A stretch of 64,000 nucleotides of DNA from NCBI RefSeq assembly GCF_039542385.1, contig NZ_BAABIA010000008.1, positions 1 to 64,000 on the forward strand. The letters run 5' to 3'. Below are positions 26,486 through 34,744 of the stretch, in pieces. The position numbers and the translations under genes were made by a program. The DNA is from Prosthecobacter algae. GTDB lineage: Bacteria; Verrucomicrobiota; Verrucomicrobiia; Verrucomicrobiales; Verrucomicrobiaceae. Below the pieces are notes generated by a model that had not been told where the DNA came from, ran no database searches, and saw nothing but the letters and a program-made list of their open reading frames with translations. Every line of letters starts with the position of its first letter. Within the stretch, counting starts at the first letter, position 1.

Positions 26486-29400
26486 TCAGTTGCCATGGCC
26501 GAGCTCCTGGTAGTAGCGTTTCACGAGGTCGCGGAAGGCGGGGGGGACGGGGTCGCGGTCCACGGGTACGGTGGGGTTGGCGGGGTCGCGTTTGGCGAGT
26601 TCTTCGGCCACGCGGTTGCGGAGTTCGACGAGAGGCTGGGTGATGCGCATGCCGAGGTGGTCGGACTGGGGTACGAGGTTGTTGCGCTCGTGGTCGATGC
26701 GGAGAGCGCGGGCGTTGTCGAGAACTTTGGCGGCTTCGTTGCGAAGCTGCGGCTGGGTGAGGAGTTCTTCGACGTTGCGGAGGCGATCAGTCCATTCTTG
26801 GTAACCGCTGCCGGTGAGGGGGCTGCGGTCGGTTTGCTCGGCGGTTTCGTCGAAGAAGAAAGCGCCGCCGCTGCGGTCGTTGCCGGTGGCCTGAGGGGAG
26901 CCGCTGCGGCGATCGTTGCCGGAGAGATTGCGGCCTGCGGAGGGGGTGGAGGCGTTGGCGTTGGCTAAACCGTTGCCACCCTTGTTGTTAGGGGGATTGC
27001 CTGGGCCGGTGGGTTGATTGGGGGCGTTGGGATTGGTGGGGGCGTTAGAGTTGGCGTTGCGGACAGGAGTGTCCGCGCTCCCCTCGGGCGTGGTGGCGAG
27101 ACCTTGGCCGCCTTGACCTCCAGGTGGGTTTTGCGCGGTGGGATCTTGCGGGCCGTTGGCACCTTCGCCCGGTTTTTGACCTCTTTGACCTTGGGCCATT
27201 TGGGGGGCGGGGTTTCCGGGCGCGCCGTTGGGTTGTTCGCCTTTTTGGCCGCCAGCGGAATCTGGACTTTCACCGGGTTTGGGATTGTTTTCACCGGGGC
27301 CCTCGGCGGTGGCTTGGCCATCTTTTGAGTTAGGCTGGCCGGGTTGACCTTGCGGGTTTGGGGCGGTGGAGGTTTTTGGGTTGTTGGAGGCGGTAGAGCT
27401 TTCGTTGCGGACAGGCTGCGTAGCCGCGGAGCGAATGTCCGCGCTCCCCTCAGGGGCGTTCGCTGCGGTTTGGCGGCCTTGACCCGCTTGACCTTGCTGA
27501 CCGTCTTGACCTTGCTGACCGTCTTGACCCTCTGCCTCCCCCTTCCCTTCCTCCTGCTGAATGCCTTCGATGAGTTTATCCAGCTCGCTACGGGCGAGGC
27601 GGAGGGATTCGGTTTCGCTGCCGAGGACGCTTTCGGCGGCTTTTTCGACGTTTTGCTGGAGCTGGGTGACGGTGGTGTTGGCTTGGCGTTCGGCGTCTTG
27701 GGCTTCGCTGCGGTTGCCGTAGCGGGATTGCAGCCGGGCTTCTTCGAGGTTTTCTTCCAGGCCCCCGGTCTGGGCGTCGCGCACGGCTTCGTAGAGGCGG
27801 CGGTGCAGCAGGGGGTTGTTGCCTTCGGCCTGCTCGCTGAGGCGGCGCATGTTTTCCAGCAGGTCTTTGACTTGGCTAGCTTGATCCTCGATCTGGCGGG
27901 CGATCTGGCTGCCATCGAGGACTTTTTCCAAAGCGGCGCTCGTGTCGCTGCCGGTCGTGGGGGTCTTTTGGTTTTCGAGGGCTTCGCTGATCTTTTTCTG
28001 GGCATCGGCCACGCTGCGGGCCTGCTGGCGCACCTGAGTCATTTCATCGGTGAAGCGTTTGGCGGTCTTTTGTTTGAAGTCCTCCTGCATGGCTTCGAGC
28101 TCGCGCTGGGCGCGGGTGGCAGCGTTGGCGGCTTCGGCCAGTTGCTGCTGCTTGAGTTTCTCCGCAGCCTCCATGACCTGCTCGCGCGTCTGCTCCAGTT
28201 GGTCTTTGGCCTCGGCGAGGTTGGCGGTGTTTTCGGAGGTGTCCATGCGCTCCTGGAGGTCGTCCACATCGCGGAGGAGTTGTTCTTGCTCGTCCTGTAG
28301 GCGTTTGAGTTGGTTGGCCAGTTCCTGTTTTTCTTCTTTGCTCTGGGCCTTCTCGAGTTGCTTTTGCAGCTCCTTCATTTTCTCAGCCAGGGCTTCTTGG
28401 CGGCGCGCCAGTTCCTTGAGGCGATTGAGGACTTGGAGGTTTTCTTGTTGTTCGGCGGTTTGTTCGGGAGTGGCTTTTTTCTCCTCCTCGTAGCGCTGTT
28501 CCTGCTGCTTGAGTTCCAGATTCATGATCTGGTTTTGCTTCGATTGTTCGGAGGCGCTGGCGCTCTGGCTGGGCTGGTTTTGGCGCATCACGCGGTGCTC
28601 GCGGCTCTGGGCGCGGTGCAGCCATTCGAGGGCGCTTTGTTCAAAAGTGAGGGCCTGATTCAGTGAGGCCCGTTTCTTTTCCTCAGCCGCCTGGGTAAGC
28701 GGGGCCTGGGCGTCCTTCATGCTTTTCCAGGCTTCGGTGAGGGTGTTGCGGATCTCCGGATCTTCGGCTTTTTCCATGAGCTCTTTGGTCTGCTCGAGAG
28801 CGAGATTTTGGGATTCCTGGACGACGCTGACATCGGGCGCGGCGGCCTCCATAGTGCGGCCTGCATTGGCATCGCGGATGAGTTTCCAGGTGGCGTTGAC
28901 GATCTCTTTTTCCAGCTTCACCAGCTTGTCGAGGTCGGTCTCTTTTTTGGGTTCACCGGGCTCGGGCGGTGGGGCTTCGGCCTCGCGGAAAATGTCTTCA
29001 AAATGGCGGACATCGGCGAAAAACATGTCGCTCATGGCGCGGCGGACTTCGCCCTGGGGGCCTTTGTCTTCGGCCCAAAAGTGGTAACTCAGGAGCTGGC
29101 GTGGCTGCGCACTTTCATGCTCCAGGGCCAGCATCTCGCGCACGTCTTGTTTTTTCGCTGGGGCGGTGAGGCCGTGTTTAAAAACGACCTCCTTGCTCTG
29201 CCCAGCGAGGCTGAAGCTGACGCCGCTCTGGGTGACGCCGAGGTCATCCCACACCTTGGCCTCGACGGGGAGTTCCTGGATGGCGGAGACCTGGATGTCG
29301 CGCTTGGGGAAGACGACTTCGATTTTGGCGAGTTGATTCGCCTGCACCTTCACGCTGAGCCAGGGTGGGTTTTTATTGGCGCGCTCCTGCGCATCCACCA

Positions 29401-30508
29401 AGTGCAGGCGCCAGCGCTGGGTCTTTTCCGCCTTCATCGTGGCGGTGAGTTGGGTGGGATCGGTGGGGCTGGGTTTCAGGGGCAGGATGGTTTTGTCCTC
29501 GCCGAAGAGTTCGGCCTCTTTCACGGGGCCGCTGACCTGAAAGGCGAAGTCCAGGGTGCTGCCCTCCATGGCGGTGACTTTCAGGGTGTTCTTGATCTCC
29601 TTCACGGGCAGGCCGGTGTAGGCAGGTGGGGTGATCTTGACATCCGCCCGCACGAGCGCGGGATACACAAAGGTGGTTAGGCGATGCTGCTGGCTGCGAC
29701 CGCCCTCGAACTCCACGTGATAATGCGCGTCCTGATCCACGCGGGCAATGAGGCCGCCGAAGACCTGGCCATCCACCGTGAGGCGCATGGGCAGGCGTTC
29801 GCGCACAGCGCCGTCCAGCTCGCTGACAACCAGGGTGGCCTCGGGCGGCACATCCTGGGCGAAGGTGGCCTCGACGATGACCCGGCTGCCGCGTTCGATC
29901 TCGACATCGCCCGGCGTGAGGGTGACAGAAAGCGTGAGCGCAGCGGCTGCTGCAGGCGTTTCTTTTTTGGCAAGCTCTTGGTTAGACTGGCGCTCCGCAA
30001 TCCGGTCCCGATGCCAGAGGGTGGCGATGGTGAGCGTGAGGAAAAGGGCCAGGGTGCCCACGTAGTTCAGCCCCTGGACCCACCGCTGCTGGCGCTGGGT
30101 GATCACGGTGACCCAGTCCTGGCGTGCGCCCTGGTCCACCGCCTGTTCCAGCACGCGCTGGGTGAAGACATTGCGGCTTTCTCCGTCGGGGGTAGTGAGG
30201 TTTTCTGTGGCGGTGAGCAGCACGGCATTCAGCTCCGGAAAGCGGGACTCGACCAGCCGGGCGATGCTGCGGTGATCCCACTTTTTCCAGGGCTGCAGCC
30301 ACAGGGACAGGAGGACAAAAAGGGTGGGCAGGGCCACCAAAAGGGCGAACCAGCCGAGGCTGCTGCGGGGCGTGAGATCCCCCGCGTGCAGCAGGGCGAT
30401 GCCAGCGGCGCTGCCGAGGGTGACGATGGCGGCGTGGCGATGATTTTGGATGGCCCTCAGGTGTGCCTGCAATTCATCCAACTTGGCTTTGAGGATGTGG
30501 TCATTCAT
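26486..30508 (-). CDS. Giant coiled-coil membrane protein of MoxR operon (DUF4175-like)
   Basis: A 1340-aa protein. Two membrane helices lie near residues 25-80 and a third around 155-175, followed by a beta-rich region (about 200-480). A very long Gln/Glu/Lys/Arg/Ala-rich coiled coil (about 500-1000) comes next, then a disordered Gly/Gln/Pro/Asn-rich linker (about 1030-1230), and a C-terminal domain ending in VKRYYQELGHGN. It resembles the large DUF4175-type proteins found with MoxR, DUF58 and BatA. It probably spans the periplasm as a structural partner. Two palindromic repeats are embedded in frame in the linker. Start 30508 removes 75 codons of intergenic sequence. Confidence 0.78.
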   Translation of the reverse strand: MNDHILKAKLDELQAHLRAIQNHRHAAIVTLGSAAGIALLHAGDLTPRSSLGWFALLVALPTLFVLLSLWLQPWKKWDHRSIARLVESRFPELNAVLLTATENLTTPDGESRNVFTQRVLEQAVDQGARQDWVTVITQRQQRWVQGLNYVGTLALFLTLTIATLWHRDRIAERQSNQELAKKETPAAAAALTLSVTLTPGDVEIERGSRVIVEATFAQDVPPEATLVVSELDGAVRERLPMRLTVDGQVFGGLIARVDQDAHYHVEFEGGRSQQHRLTTFVYPALVRADVKITPPAYTGLPVKEIKNTLKVTAMEGSTLDFAFQVSGPVKEAELFGEDKTILPLKPSPTDPTQLTATMKAEKTQRWRLHLVDAQERANKNPPWLSVKVQANQLAKIEVVFPKRDIQVSAIQELPVEAKVWDDLGVTQSGVSFSLAGQSKEVVFKHGLTAPAKKQDVREMLALEHESAQPRQLLSYHFWAEDKGPQGEVRRAMSDMFFADVRHFEDIFREAEAPPPEPGEPKKETDLDKLVKLEKEIVNATWKLIRDANAGRTMEAAAPDVSVVQESQNLALEQTKELMEKAEDPEIRNTLTEAWKSMKDAQAPLTQAAEEKKRASLNQALTFEQSALEWLHRAQSREHRVMRQNQPSQSASASEQSKQNQIMNLELKQQEQRYEEEKKATPEQTAEQQENLQVLNRLKELARRQEALAEKMKELQKQLEKAQSKEEKQELANQLKRLQDEQEQLLRDVDDLQERMDTSENTANLAEAKDQLEQTREQVMEAAEKLKQQQLAEAANAATRAQRELEAMQEDFKQKTAKRFTDEMTQVRQQARSVADAQKKISEALENQKTPTTGSDTSAALEKVLDGSQIARQIEDQASQVKDLLENMRRLSEQAEGNNPLLHRRLYEAVRDAQTGGLEENLEEARLQSRYGNRSEAQDAERQANTTVTQLQQNVEKAAESVLGSETESLRLARSELDKLIEGIQQEEGKGEAEGQDGQQGQDGQQGQAGQGRQTAANAPEGSADIRSAATQPVRNESSTASNNPKTSTAPNPQGQPGQPNSKDGQATAEGPGENNPKPGESPDSAGGQKGEQPNGAPGNPAPQMAQGQRGQKPGEGANGPQDPTAQNPPGGQGGQGLATTPEGSADTPVRNANSNAPTNPNAPNQPTGPGNPPNNKGGNGLANANASTPSAGRNLSGNDRRSGSPQATGNDRSGGAFFFDETAEQTDRSPLTGSGYQEWTDRLRNVEELLTQPQLRNEAAKVLDNARALRIDHERNNLVPQSDHLGMRITQPLVELRNRVAEELAKRDPANPTVPVDRDPVPPAFRDLVKRYYQELGHGN
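27059..27076. repeat. In-gene palindrome, copy A
   Basis: GCGGACA-GGAG-TGTCCGC is a 7-bp inverted repeat with a GGAG loop, followed by GCTCCCCTC. It is in frame inside the linker of the giant coiled-coil gene and encodes part of TPEGSADTPVRN. A related copy lies at 27407-27442. Confidence 0.7.
27407..27442. repeat. In-gene palindrome, copy B
   Basis: The same GCGGACA and TGTCCGC arms as copy A but separated by 22 bases, again followed by GCTCCCCTC. It encodes part of APEGSADIRSAATQPVRN. The shared EGSAD...PVRN peptide in two places comes from the DNA repeat, not from an evident protein repeat. Confidence 0.7.
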
Positions 30509-30597
30509 GGCCTGAAGGGGGTGGGGTGGACGTAGCTGCCAGCAGGTGGGGTTTGGGGCGAACGGGGCAGGAGAGAGCCGGGGCACCGTTTTTTTTA

Positions 30598-30621
30598 ACA
30601 GGATTGACAGGATGACAGGAT
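30598..30621 (+). repeat. Short tandem ACAGGAT repeat
   Basis: ACAGGAT occurs three times (30598, 30607, 30615) with an 8-9 base period, preceded by eight T residues. It sits in the 343-base gap between the giant coiled-coil gene and the BatA-like gene, which also holds the units at 30727 and 30803 and no gene. Confidence 0.6.
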
Positions 30622-30726
30622 TAACAAGAGGTGTGTTTAGGGTCGAGCTTCGAGCGAGGCTGTAGGTGCCTGCACCAGCAGGTGGCCGTTGAAGATAGAT
30701 GGGTTTGAGGCGTACGGAGGCGAGAG

Positions 30727-30764
30727 GGTTCAAGGTGTGACGGCGTCCCGCCGTCAGCTTGGGG
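30727..30764 (+). repeat. REP unit (single)
   Basis: GGTTCAAGGTGTGACGGCG, then TCCCGCCGTCAGCTTGGGG. It is almost identical to the units at 26270 and 33147 and contains the palindrome GACGGCG/CGCCGTC. It is a lone copy, without the inverted partner seen in the other two gaps. Confidence 0.75.
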
Positions 30765-30802
30765 AGGGTGCAAAGGGGGCGAACGGAGGAGACTTGAGGC
30801 GA

Positions 30803-30826
30803 ACGGGTGCAGGCAGGAGTGCCCGC
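30803..30826 (+). repeat. REP-like palindrome, copy 2 of a 24-bp intergenic repeat
   Basis: An exact 24-base copy of 23741-23764 in the same orientation, again followed by TCACTTT. It is only 25 bases from the BatA-like gene stop. Confidence 0.7.
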
Positions 30827-30851
30827 TTCACTTTGGGCGGACGGGGCAGCT

Positions 30852-32948
30852 TCATGTGGCGATGGGCTGGGGAGTGCGTTTTCTTCCGGCCAGCCAGGTC
30901 TCGGCGGCGAGGACGGCGAGAATGGCGGCGAGGAGCCAGAGCCACACGTGCTGGCGGCTTTCTTCTTCCTGGGTGGCGAGGCGTTCTTTTTCCTCTGGCT
31001 TCACGGGGGCGGTGGCGGCATCATCGGCGGTGGTGAGGGGCAGGCCCAGTTCGCGCAGCTTCGCAGGGTCCAGCGGGGTGATGCGGCTTTCCTCAGGCGG
31101 GAGGTTCACGGCGAGGAGTTGCGGGGGCTGGGTCTGCAAGGTGTAGAGGCCCACGCTTTCGGCGCGCAGGGGAGTCTCGGGCGTGGGTTTGAGCGTCTGC
31201 CCCTCCGGAGTGAGGATGGGGAGGCTGGGCAGGGCATCGCCCACCTGGAGAGAGGCGGCCTGCTCATGGCGGAATCCAGCCGCCTCCAGCCAACCATAGA
31301 GTAGCGGGACGAACTTGGTGGAGAGGGCCAGTTGGCTATCCGCCGGGTGCCAGCCGCTGGTGAGCCAGAGCAGCCTCCCCTGCCCCACGGCGGTGGTGAG
31401 CAGGGCGGGTGCGCCATTGTCAAAACGGGCGATGACGGGCACCTGGACCTGGGCGGGCCCGGTGAGGGTGAGGAGCCGATGTTTCCAAAAACGCAGCTTG
31501 GTGAAATCGCGCAGGCGGTCATCGGAAAAGGGGCGCAGCAGGGGCTGCGTGGCATCCACCTCCGCCAGCATGAGATAGTCGGCCGTGGGGCGGCCCGGGG
31601 CCACCTGCACGCTGCCTGCGGGCAAACCCGCCAGGGTGGTGAGATCGGCAGCCGAGGTGCCGTCCTCCACGACTTGCACGACCAACCCTCCCGCCTGGAG
31701 AAAGCTGCGCAGCGCAGCGAGCAGCGGTGGGGCGAGGGTGGGGATGGCGATGAAGACGATGTCGGTCCCCTCGGGCAAACTCGTGGCAGTGGCTGGCCTA
31801 ACGGAAAGTTCAGGCAGGAGGGTGGCGGTTTTTTGCAACGCACGGCTGAGGTAAAAGAGGGGTGAGGCGGCCTGGTCGCGTGTGGTTTCTTCGCCAATGA
31901 AAAGGAGCTGCACGGGCCGGGGCTGGGGCGGGGCGATGAAGACGCGGTTGTCAAAGTCCCAGGCATCGCCACTCAGGCGCAGCACGCGTGCGCCCTCCCC
32001 GGCTGGGGGCACGGGCAACACACGGCTGGCCCCGGCAGGCAAGTAACCGCTGAGGGGCGCACCGCCGCCGGTTTCCCAAGCGAGGGTGTAGTCTGCCACC
32101 TGCGAATCCCGCGCGCTGCCGAGGCGGACGCGCTGGGTGGCGGTGGTGGCCAGGGGGCTGGTGGACGGCGCTGGGGAAGAGGGTGCTTCAGCCTCGGCGC
32201 GGGCGGCGGCGGCTTCATTGACAGCGGTGAGAGTGAGGGAGAAGTTATCCGCAGCGCGTGGCAGGGAAACTTGCTGGATTTTCACCCGGATGTTCTCCGG
32301 CCAGACGCGGCTGCGCAGGGCCTCAAGCTGGCTGCCTTCCTGAAAGTCCGTGATGAGGACGATGCTTTTGGTTAGGCCTGTGAGACCCGTTTCACGGCTG
32401 AACCAAGAGGCGGCCTGGGTGAGGGCGAGGCCGAGATCTGTCCCCGCCCAGCCGGGCTGGGTGGCCTGCAGACGCTGGCGGATGAGGGCGGCGCGACTAC
32501 CTGCAGACTGGGCGTCTTCGGCGAGGGTCCAAAGGGGCGTGAGTTGATTATCCCAAACGGCCACGGCCACGCGGTCTGCCGGGGCGGTGGGCAGGGCCTT
32601 CAGCGTCTGCGCCACGGCCTGGGCCCAGAGATCACCCCGGCGCATGGAGGCGCTGCGGTCCAGCAGGAGGATGGTGGCCTGGTTTTGCCCGAGGGCAGTG
32701 GCGGCTTCACCCCGCCAGAGGGGCCGGGCGAACATGAAGGCGAGGAGGAGGAGGACGAGGCAGCGGAGGAGGAGCAGCAGCCAGTGCTCGAGACGGTGCT
32801 TGGAGACGGGCATGGGCGTCTGCGCGTCGAGAAACATGAGCGAGCTGAATTCCACCCGGTCCTGCGGCGGGCGCCGACGCAGGTGCATGAGGATGGGCCC
32901 CAAAACGGCGGCCGCCCCGAGCAGGTAAAGTGGAAAGAGCCAGATCAT
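30852..32948 (-). CDS. BatA-like protein with VWA domain
   Basis: A 698-aa protein. The N-terminus (MIWLFPLYLLGAAAVLGP, then HLRRRPP and a second helix by residue 75) is the double-transmembrane domain of BatA/aerotolerance proteins. A VWA domain follows with a MIDAS-like LLLDRSASM near residues 100-108. The rest is a beta-rich and GATase-like region, and a C-terminal helix (WLWLLAAILAVLAAETWLAG) lies just before the end. It should be an inner-membrane partner of the MoxR ATPase. Start 32948 was chosen because the helix begins right after it. Confidence 0.82.
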   Translation of the reverse strand: MIWLFPLYLLGAAAVLGPILMHLRRRPPQDRVEFSSLMFLDAQTPMPVSKHRLEHWLLLLLRCLVLLLLAFMFARPLWRGEAATALGQNQATILLLDRSASMRRGDLWAQAVAQTLKALPTAPADRVAVAVWDNQLTPLWTLAEDAQSAGSRAALIRQRLQATQPGWAGTDLGLALTQAASWFSRETGLTGLTKSIVLITDFQEGSQLEALRSRVWPENIRVKIQQVSLPRAADNFSLTLTAVNEAAAARAEAEAPSSPAPSTSPLATTATQRVRLGSARDSQVADYTLAWETGGGAPLSGYLPAGASRVLPVPPAGEGARVLRLSGDAWDFDNRVFIAPPQPRPVQLLFIGEETTRDQAASPLFYLSRALQKTATLLPELSVRPATATSLPEGTDIVFIAIPTLAPPLLAALRSFLQAGGLVVQVVEDGTSAADLTTLAGLPAGSVQVAPGRPTADYLMLAEVDATQPLLRPFSDDRLRDFTKLRFWKHRLLTLTGPAQVQVPVIARFDNGAPALLTTAVGQGRLLWLTSGWHPADSQLALSTKFVPLLYGWLEAAGFRHEQAASLQVGDALPSLPILTPEGQTLKPTPETPLRAESVGLYTLQTQPPQLLAVNLPPEESRITPLDPAKLRELGLPLTTADDAATAPVKPEEKERLATQEEESRQHVWLWLLAAILAVLAAETWLAGRKRTPQPIAT

Positions 32949-33014
32949 GGGGTGAAGGCCTCTAAAGGCCACTTAGACTTGGGCAAACGGGAGTCGAAAG
33001 AAAAAGGGTGCCGT

Positions 33015-33184
33015 GCTGACGGCGAGACGCCGTCACTCCTTGAACCGCTTGGTTTGCGGGGTGGAAGAGCGGATGAGGTCGTGGCTGCCAGAGCTCGCAG
33101 GTGCGGCTTAAAGGATCGGTCGGTCTGAGACGAACAAAGGTCGAGGGGTTCAAGGTGTGACGGCGTCCCGCCGTCAGCTTGGGG
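33015..33184. repeat. REP pair in outward orientation
   Basis: One unit (33015-33046, ending GTCACTCCTTGAACC) and an opposed unit (33147-33184, beginning GGTTCAAGGTGTGACGGCG) lie 100 bases apart. This is the reverse arrangement of the pair at 26270-26404. Both contain the GACGGCG/CGCCGTC palindrome. They occupy the 336-base gap between the DUF58 and BatA-like genes, where I see no gene. Confidence 0.78.
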
Positions 33185-33284
33185 GAGGTGCAAGGGGGCG
33201 GACGAGGTCTCACGAACGGGGTTCCGCGAGGACGCAGAACCCGGCACGCGAGACGCGCGCGCTCCATGGCGGACGGGACGCGCT

Positions 33285-34184
33285 TCATCGCCGGGGCCCT
33301 CCTTTCTTGCGAGCGCGGGCGGAGAGGAAATCGAAGAGCACGCTTTCCAAAGGCTGGTCGCTGGGGGTCCAGTGGTATTCGATGCCCTGGCGCTCGCACA
33401 GGCGGCGGATGAGGTCGCGGTGGACGTTCAGGCGATTCAGGTAGGTCTCCCGCGCGGTGGCAGGGTCAATGAAGCGCTCGGTGCCCGTTTCAGCATCGCG
33501 AAAGTGCGCGGCCTTCGGGAAGGTGAAATCAATCTCTGCCCGATCCATGACGTGAAAGATCACCACGTCATGCCCCATCGCACCTAACAAACCGAGTTGT
33601 TTCTCCAGCCGATCCACCGGAGCCAGCAGGTCCGAGACGAGGCAGATGAGGCCACGTTTGCGCAGCAGGTCGGCCAGTTGTTTCACGCTGAGATCCAGCG
33701 CGGTGGCTCCGGCGGGGGCGGGTTTTTCCAGTTCCAGCATGAGGCGGCGCAGGTGGCCGGGGCGATTGCGCGCGGGCAGGTGCTCCTGCAAGCTGGGGCC
33801 AAAGGTGGTGACGCCCACGGCATCTCCCTGCTGCATGAGAAAGAGCGCCAAAGTCGCGGCCAGGGTGGCGGCGTAGTCGGCCTTGGTCAGGGGGCCGGAG
33901 CCGAACTGCATGGAGCGGCTGTGATCCACCACGAGCTGGCAGCGGAGGTTGGTTTCATCCTCAAATTTCTTGATGAACGTGCGGTCACTGCGGGCCAGGA
34001 CTTTCCAGTCAATGGAGCGTGGATCATCCCCCTGCACGTATGCGCGGTACTCACTGAACTCCACGGAAAAGCCGTGGTAGGGGCTGCGGTGCATGCCTTT
34101 CCAAAGCCCCTCGACGATGACCTTCGCCCGCAATTCCAGGGAGCGGATGCGGGCCAGAGCAGCGGGATCGAGGTTGGTGGGCAT
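33285..34184 (-). CDS. DUF58 domain protein
   Basis: A 299-aa cytoplasmic protein with the DUF58 hallmark FSEYRAYVQGDDPRSIDWKV, then a VWA-like fold with VVDHSRSMQFG. This family regularly accompanies MoxR ATPases and BatA proteins. It probably acts as an adaptor that brings substrates to MoxR. It lies between the SUKH-like gene and the BatA-like gene on the same strand. Its length is normal. Confidence 0.88.
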   Translation of the reverse strand: MPTNLDPAALARIRSLELRAKVIVEGLWKGMHRSPYHGFSVEFSEYRAYVQGDDPRSIDWKVLARSDRTFIKKFEDETNLRCQLVVDHSRSMQFGSGPLTKADYAATLAATLALFLMQQGDAVGVTTFGPSLQEHLPARNRPGHLRRLMLELEKPAPAGATALDLSVKQLADLLRKRGLICLVSDLLAPVDRLEKQLGLLGAMGHDVVIFHVMDRAEIDFTFPKAAHFRDAETGTERFIDPATARETYLNRLNVHRDLIRRLCERQGIEYHWTPSDQPLESVLFDFLSARARKKGGPRR

Positions 34185-34261
34185 AAGGGGAAAAAGTAGA
34201 AAAGAGGAAAATAGAAAGTGGAGGGGTGCTCGGTGGTGTTTCTGCTTTCTGCTTTTTCGTT

Positions 34262-34714
34262 TCAGCCTTCCCGTTGAAAGGCAAGTTCAAGGAAGTCTTC
34301 GAAGCTGGGGGCCAGGCGGATGGCTTCTTCGGCGGCCAGGCCCTCAAGGGGCAGCATGACGATGGCGGCGGGGCTGCTGCGGAAGTCAAAGGCCAGCAGT
34401 TCCTCCCGCCCATTGCTGCCGAAGGCCCAGAAACCGGGGGCCAGGAAGGGCACGCCGTATTCGGCATTCGCCACCGGCACATCTTCCGCACACCAGCAGA
34501 CCAGCCAGCCGGGATCCAGCGAGATGGGGCCATCGCCCCCATTGCCCCGGCGCAGCCAGTCGAGGTAGGCTTCGGGCAAAGGAAAGGGTGTGGCAGCGGC
34601 CAGGGCACGCAGGTTTGCGGCGGTGGCCGGGGCCTCAGCGTCCCATTGCAGGTCGGTCGTTAGCGGATGAACTTTCACAAAGATGGTTAGGTGGATTTCA
34701 GCAAGGCCTAACAT
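34262..34714 (-). CDS. SMI1/KNR4 (SUKH) family protein
   Basis: A 150-aa protein with the SUKH layout: FPLPEAYLDWLRRGNGGDG, a WLVCW strand, the FWAFGSNGREELLAFD block near residues 93-108, and SFEDFLELAF at the C-terminus. SUKH proteins bind partner proteins; many are immunity proteins of toxin systems, but others are housekeeping. Here it lies inside the MoxR operon, 30 bases from the MoxR stop, with no toxin gene nearby, so a partner-binding role in that complex is inferred. The exact start is uncertain. Confidence 0.72.
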   Translation of the reverse strand: MLGLAEIHLTIFVKVHPLTTDLQWDAEAPATAANLRALAAATPFPLPEAYLDWLRRGNGGDGPISLDPGWLVCWCAEDVPVANAEYGVPFLAPGFWAFGSNGREELLAFDFRSSPAAIVMLPLEGLAAEEAIRLAPSFEDFLELAFQREG

Positions 34715-34744
34715 TCAGCACGGCCAAGGCTGCGCAGGGCCGCT

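Noticed and set aside
34262-34714. A toxin-immunity pair based on the SUKH gene
   Set aside because: No toxin, secretion signal or polymorphic-toxin repeat is adjacent; the gene is enclosed by MoxR and DUF58.
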